A DNA stretch of 9,950 nucleotides from an uncultured Lachnospiraceae bacterium. GTDB taxonomy: Bacteria > Bacillota > Clostridia > Lachnospirales > Lachnospiraceae. Where the stretch lies: the NCBI GenBank assembly GCA_947174615.1, contig CAMWJQ010000119.1, positions 1 to 9,950 of the forward strand, written 5' to 3'. Below the pieces are notes generated by a model that saw only the letters and a program-made list of their open reading frames with translations, ran no database searches and was not told where the DNA came from. Made by a program: the position numbers and the translations under genes. Positions 6,606 through 9,950 of the stretch are shown one piece after another (positions within the stretch are counted from its first letter, which is position 1; each line of letters begins with the position of its first letter).

Positions 6606-8843
6606 ATGAAAAAAAACAAAGGTGTGGTTACGCTGATCGTGACAGTGCTCGTCATGGCAGCGTTAGGATTTGTGTCAATATTCGGTATTGGCACAGAGAA
6701 AGCGGGTTCAGCAGCAGGGATCAAGCAGGGACTTGACCTCGCAGGCGGTGTGAGTATCACCTATCAGGTGGTGGGGGACGAGAATCCTTCCACAGAGGAT
6801 ATGGATGATACGATCTACAAGCTGCAGCAGCGTGTGCAGGGTTACAGCACAGAGGCGCAGGTGTACAAGGAAGGTACAGACCGTATCAATATCGAGATTC
6901 CCGGTGTGTCCGATGCCAACTCGATTCTTGAAGATCTGGGCAGACCGGGTGCGCTGTATTTTATCGCACAGACAGATGCGCAGGGGAATCAAAATTATTC
7001 ATATACAGGGACTGGAGCAACGGGATATTCCCTAAATAAGACGATTGAGGAGCTGCAGGCGGACGGAAGCATCGTGCTGGAAGGTACAGATGTTGAGGCT
7101 GCGGACGGCGGTTCGGGAAGTGACAGCCTTGGAAACAGCCAGTTTGTTGTGGACTTGATCTTTACAAGCGCAGGTGCGACAAAATTTGCGGATGCCACAA
7201 CGAAGGCATTTGCAAATAATCAGTCAATTGGTATCTATTATGATGGGGATTTTATCAGTGTACCCAATGTTGAGGCTGCGCTCACAGACGGCAGAGCGCA
7301 GATTACGGGTATGGGAACTTTTGAGCAGGCTGAACGGCTTGCAAGCCAGATTCGTATCGGCGGACTGAAATTGGAATTGGAAGAGCTGCGCTCGAATGTC
7401 GTAGGTGCACAGCTCGGTGAGGAGGCAGTGCGCACAAGCCTTCTTGCGGCGCTGATCGGACTGGTCATCATTGCTTTGTTTATGCTGGTTGTTTACCGTA
7501 TTCCGGGACTTGCATCGGTGCTGGCATTGATTATTTATACTTGTCTGATTGTCATTTGTCTGAATATCTTTGAGCTGACGCTGACACTTCCGGGAATTGC
7601 AGGTATCATCCTCTCAATTGGTATGGCGGTGGATGCAAATGTTATTATTTTTGCGCGTATCAGGGAGGAGATTACGGCTGGAAAGACGGTCAGGAATGCG
7701 ATTGACACAGGCTTTCAGAAAGCGCTCTCAGCGATTGTGGACGGGAATGTGACAACGCTGATTGCGGCGCTTGTACTCGGCATCAAGGGTTCAGGTACAG
7801 TAAAAGGCTTTGCCTATACACTGGGTCTTGGTATTGTGCTGTCCATGTTTACGGCGCTCTTTGTGACCAGACAAATTTTAAGGGCATTTTTCGCGGTTGG
7901 TCTTAAAGATGTAAAGTACTATGGTACGAATAAAGAAAAAAGAACAGTCAATTTCCTTGCAAAGAAAAATATTTTCTTTGCATGTTCCATCGCTGTGATT
8001 GTTCTTGGCTTTGTGTTTATGGGCATCAATGGCGCCACGACAGGAAAGGTGTTGAATTACAGCCTTGACTTTGTGGGTGGTACTTCTACGAATGTAACAT
8101 TTAATGAGGATATGGATCTTGCAGCAATTGATGCGAATGTTGTGCCGGTGTTTACCGATGTAACAGGGGACGGAGCAGTGCAGGTACAAAAGGTAGCAGG
8201 CTCGAACGAGGTCATCTTTAAGACAAGAGAGCTGAATCTCTCAGAGAGAGAGCAGCTAAACAGTGCACTGGTTGAGAAGTTTGGCGTGAATGAAGAATTG
8301 ATCACTGCGGAGACCATCAGCTCAACCATCAGCTCTGAGATGAAGAATGACGCGATTATAGCGGTGATTATAGCGACCGTTTGTATGCTGATCTATATTT
8401 GGTTCCGTTTTAAGGATGTTCGTTTTGCGGCAAGCTCTGTTGCGGCGCTGGTACATGATGTGCTTGTTGTACTTGCATTTTATGCGGTTGCCAAAGTGTC
8501 CGTGGGCAGTACCTTTATTGCCTGTATGCTGACAATTGTGGGATATTCAATCAATGCGACTATTGTAATCTTTGACCGTATCAGAGAAAATCTTGGCTCA
8601 ATGCTGAAAAAAGATTCTCTGGATGAGCTGGTTAATAGGAGTATCAGCCAGACACTCTCAAGAAGTATCTTTACATCACTGACAACGTTTATCATGGTTG
8701 CAGCGCTGTATGTACTGGGTGTTACTTCCATCAAGGAGTTTGCACTGCCGCTTATGGTAGGTATTGTGTGTGGTACGTATTCTTCTGTATGTATCACCGG
8801 CGCACTCTGGTATGTGCTCAGGACAAAAATAAAGAAAGCATAA
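6606..8843 (+). CDS. secDF: Protein translocase subunit SecDF (SecD-SecF fusion)
   Basis: A 745-residue fusion of the two Sec accessory subunits, which use ion-motive force to pull secreted proteins through SecYEG. The SecD half starts with a membrane helix (about 7-27), then QGLDLAGGVSITYQV (41-55), an extracellular domain to about 270, and five helices. These include LTLPGIAGIILSIGMAVDAN (326-345) and IIFARIREE. The SecF half has a helix at about 455-475, then YSLDFVGGTSTNVTF (485-499) and helices from about 582 to 738 with TIVGYSIN (643-650) and IFDRIREN. By alignment from memory with Thermus SecDF, D343 and R686 match the proton-relay D340 and R671, but the position of D637 is Ala651. Fused SecDF is common in Bacilli and Lachnospiraceae. 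The ATG follows AGGAG at 10 nt, directly after the maturase stop, and a terminator follows. Confidence 0.96.
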   Translation: MKKNKGVVTLIVTVLVMAALGFVSIFGIGTEKAGSAAGIKQGLDLAGGVSITYQVVGDENPSTEDMDDTIYKLQQRVQGYSTEAQVYKEGTDRINIEIPGVSDANSILEDLGRPGALYFIAQTDAQGNQNYSYTGTGATGYSLNKTIEELQADGSIVLEGTDVEAADGGSGSDSLGNSQFVVDLIFTSAGATKFADATTKAFANNQSIGIYYDGDFISVPNVEAALTDGRAQITGMGTFEQAERLASQIRIGGLKLELEELRSNVVGAQLGEEAVRTSLLAALIGLVIIALFMLVVYRIPGLASVLALIIYTCLIVICLNIFELTLTLPGIAGIILSIGMAVDANVIIFARIREEITAGKTVRNAIDTGFQKALSAIVDGNVTTLIAALVLGIKGSGTVKGFAYTLGLGIVLSMFTALFVTRQILRAFFAVGLKDVKYYGTNKEKRTVNFLAKKNIFFACSIAVIVLGFVFMGINGATTGKVLNYSLDFVGGTSTNVTFNEDMDLAAIDANVVPVFTDVTGDGAVQVQKVAGSNEVIFKTRELNLSEREQLNSALVEKFGVNEELITAETISSTISSEMKNDAIIAVIIATVCMLIYIWFRFKDVRFAASSVAALVHDVLVVLAFYAVAKVSVGSTFIACMLTIVGYSINATIVIFDRIRENLGSMLKKDSLDELVNRSISQTLSRSIFTSLTTFIMVAALYVLGVTSIKEFALPLMVGIVCGTYSSVCITGALWYVLRTKIKKA

Positions 8844-8848
8844 GATTG

Positions 8849-8876
8849 GGCTGCAGCTTCTATGCTGCGGCCTTTT
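8849..8876 (+). terminator. Intrinsic terminator after secDF
   Basis: GGCTGCAGC (8849-8857) pairs with GCTGCGGCC (8864-8872) as a 9-bp stem with one G-U pair and a TTCTAT loop, followed by TTTT (8873-8876). It begins 5 bases after the secDF stop and lies upstream of the next ribosome binding site. The short T-run suggests it may leak into the TraX gene, for which I see no separate promoter. Confidence 0.85.
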
Positions 8877-8910
8877 CGACTTGCATACGGCTGACAGAAA
8901 GGAGAAAAAT

Positions 8911-9615
8911 ATGGATGTGACAGCACAGAACCGCTTTGGCATCTCGGCTGCTGTCCTCAAATGGATTGCGGTAGTGACTATGGTGACAGATCATTTTGCA
9001 GCGGCGGTTTACAGATGGATTCCGGGTTATGATTATAACGTTTATTTTGTGCTGAGAAAAGTCGGCAGACTTGCCTTTCCAATTTATTGTTTTCTGCTGG
9101 TCGAGGGATTTTTCCACACAAGGAATGTGGCAAAGTATCTGAGAAACTGTTTTTTGTTTGCCGTGATCTCAGAGCTTCCGTTTAATATGGCAGTCTTTGG
9201 AAAACTGGTCTATCCAAAGGGGCAGAATGTGTATTTCACACTTTGTATTGGTCTGTGTGCGCTGATACTTCTGGAGCAGATTAAACTGCGTTATGAGACA
9301 AAGTACATATTGTTAAGGCTGGTTATCATTGTCGGTATGGCGTATGCAGGAGAGCGGCTGGATGTAGACTACCATTGGAAGGGCATTTTGTTTATAATCA
9401 TGTTTTATTATGTCAGAAATATGCAGGAGTGGATACGCAATATCGCAGGAATCTGCGCATTTGCCTATGAAGTTACAGCGCCGCTTGCGTTTATACCAAT
9501 CCATTTTTACAATGGAGAGCGCGGCAGGCAGATGAAGTATTTATTCTATGCAATCTATCCGATTCATTTGCTGCTATTTGGTTTGATTCGGTTTTATCTG
9601 ACGGGGAGATTGTGA
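8911..9615 (+). CDS. TraX-family multi-spanning membrane protein
   Basis: This 234-residue protein consists mostly of membrane helices. It has the hallmarks of the TraX family (PF05857): LKWIAVVTMVTDH (16-28) at the first helix, GRLAFPIYCFLLVEGFFHT (52-70), SELPFN (87-92) and a closing YPIHLLLFGLIRF (216-228). The founding F-plasmid TraX acetylates the pilin N-terminus, so the family is regarded as membrane acyltransferases. There is no conjugation gene nearby, so a pilus role is not supported and the substrate is unknown. The start is ATG at 8911 behind AAAGGAG (8898-8904) at 6 nt; an in-frame TTG at 8881 would run across that ribosome binding site and is rejected. It is probably translated from one mRNA with the acyl-ACP thioesterase gene, whose ribosome binding site overlaps this stop codon. 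Confidence 0.88.
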   Translation: MDVTAQNRFGISAAVLKWIAVVTMVTDHFAAAVYRWIPGYDYNVYFVLRKVGRLAFPIYCFLLVEGFFHTRNVAKYLRNCFLFAVISELPFNMAVFGKLVYPKGQNVYFTLCIGLCALILLEQIKLRYETKYILLRLVIIVGMAYAGERLDVDYHWKGILFIIMFYYVRNMQEWIRNIAGICAFAYEVTAPLAFIPIHFYNGERGRQMKYLFYAIYPIHLLLFGLIRFYLTGRL

Positions 9616-9626
9616 AAGGAGTATCA

Positions 9627-9950
9627 ATGTATACATATGAGATGAATGCAGGTTATAGTGTGATGGATGCGTCCTTATGCATGACAGTGCCTGCAATATT
9701 GGATTGTTTTCAGGATGCGGCGATTTTTGAGTCGGAGAATGGACGCATTAATGTCGAGTATCTTTACAGCAGGCATATTGCGTGGATACTTAGTTCATGG
9801 CAGATTGTGATTGACAGGAGACCGCGATTGAATGAGCGTATTAAGATTTCTACAGCGCCTTATGATTTTACAAAATATGTGGGATTTCGGAATTTTTCTG
9901 TCCGTGGAGAGAAGGGAGAACTGATTGTCAAGGCGGCATCTGTCTGGACA
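9627..9950 (+). CDS. Acyl-ACP thioesterase, N-terminal 108 residues (cut by right edge)
   Basis: The frame runs from ATG at 9627 to the last base without a stop. The start has AAAGGAG (9615-9621) 5 nt upstream, overlapping the TraX stop. The residues fit the N-terminal hotdog domain of bacterial FatA/FatB-type thioesterases (PF01643): VPAILDCFQDAAIFES (21-36), AWILSSWQIVIDRRPRLNE (52-70), APYDFTKYVGFRNF (77-90) and KAASVW (102-107). Such enzymes release free fatty acids from acyl carrier protein in the cytoplasm. Full-length family members are about 230-260 residues, so more than half, including the second hotdog domain, lies beyond the window. The 11-bp gap indicates an operon with the TraX-like gene. 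The assignment is from remembered family motifs; substrate chain length cannot be told. Confidence 0.85.
   Translation, partial: MYTYEMNAGYSVMDASLCMTVPAILDCFQDAAIFESENGRINVEYLYSRHIAWILSSWQIVIDRRPRLNERIKISTAPYDFTKYVGFRNFSVRGEKGELIVKAASVWT

Noticed and set aside
1..9950. CRISPR arrays, insertion sequences, tRNA genes or phage attachment sites
   Set aside because: No spaced direct repeats, transposase-like frames, terminal inverted repeats or tRNA-like cloverleaf were seen on reading both strands.

Overview
The window looks like a chromosomal segment from an anaerobic Firmicute of class Clostridia, most likely Lachnospiraceae. I infer this from moderate-to-low GC, strong AGGAGG-type ribosome binding sites, TTG and GTG starts, a fused SecDF, and above all a SCIFF ranthipeptide system, which is characteristic of Clostridia. 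No rRNA, tRNA, CRISPR array, insertion sequence or phage gene was seen.

Layout. (1) 1-1758, plus: a large soluble protein of unknown function, open at the left edge. It converges on (2) 1816-3129, minus: a CNNM/CBS/CorC membrane transporter of the hemolysin-C type. A perfect 14-bp hairpin between the two stops can terminate transcription from both sides. (3) 3241-3612, plus: a small four-helix membrane protein resembling the TIGR04086 family, divergent from the transporter. (4) 3742-4773: a secreted GH25 muramidase with a C-terminal SH3-like domain and its own extended -10 promoter. (5) 4874-8876: one transcription unit with a promoter, the 48-residue SCIFF precursor (4951-5097), a hairpin, the radical SAM/SPASM SCIFF maturase (5193-6590), the fused SecDF export subunit (6606-8843) and a terminator. 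(6) 8911-9950: a TraX-family membrane protein followed 11 bp later by a bacterial acyl-ACP thioesterase cut by the right edge.

How it fits together. The central unit couples a six-cysteine peptide, the enzyme that should install a sulfur-to-carbon thioether in it, and the Sec accessory motor. The small membrane protein and the cell-wall hydrolase lie just upstream, so the neighbourhood has a cell-envelope and export theme. The SCIFF system is a known family rather than a new one. Less expected details are: the SCIFF gene is too short for ordinary gene-length cut-offs; the maturase should start at a TTG behind a hairpin rather than at the upstream ATG; SecDF has alanine where the SecF half normally carries a proton-relay aspartate; and the region before the SCIFF promoter has two mutually exclusive RNA pairings.
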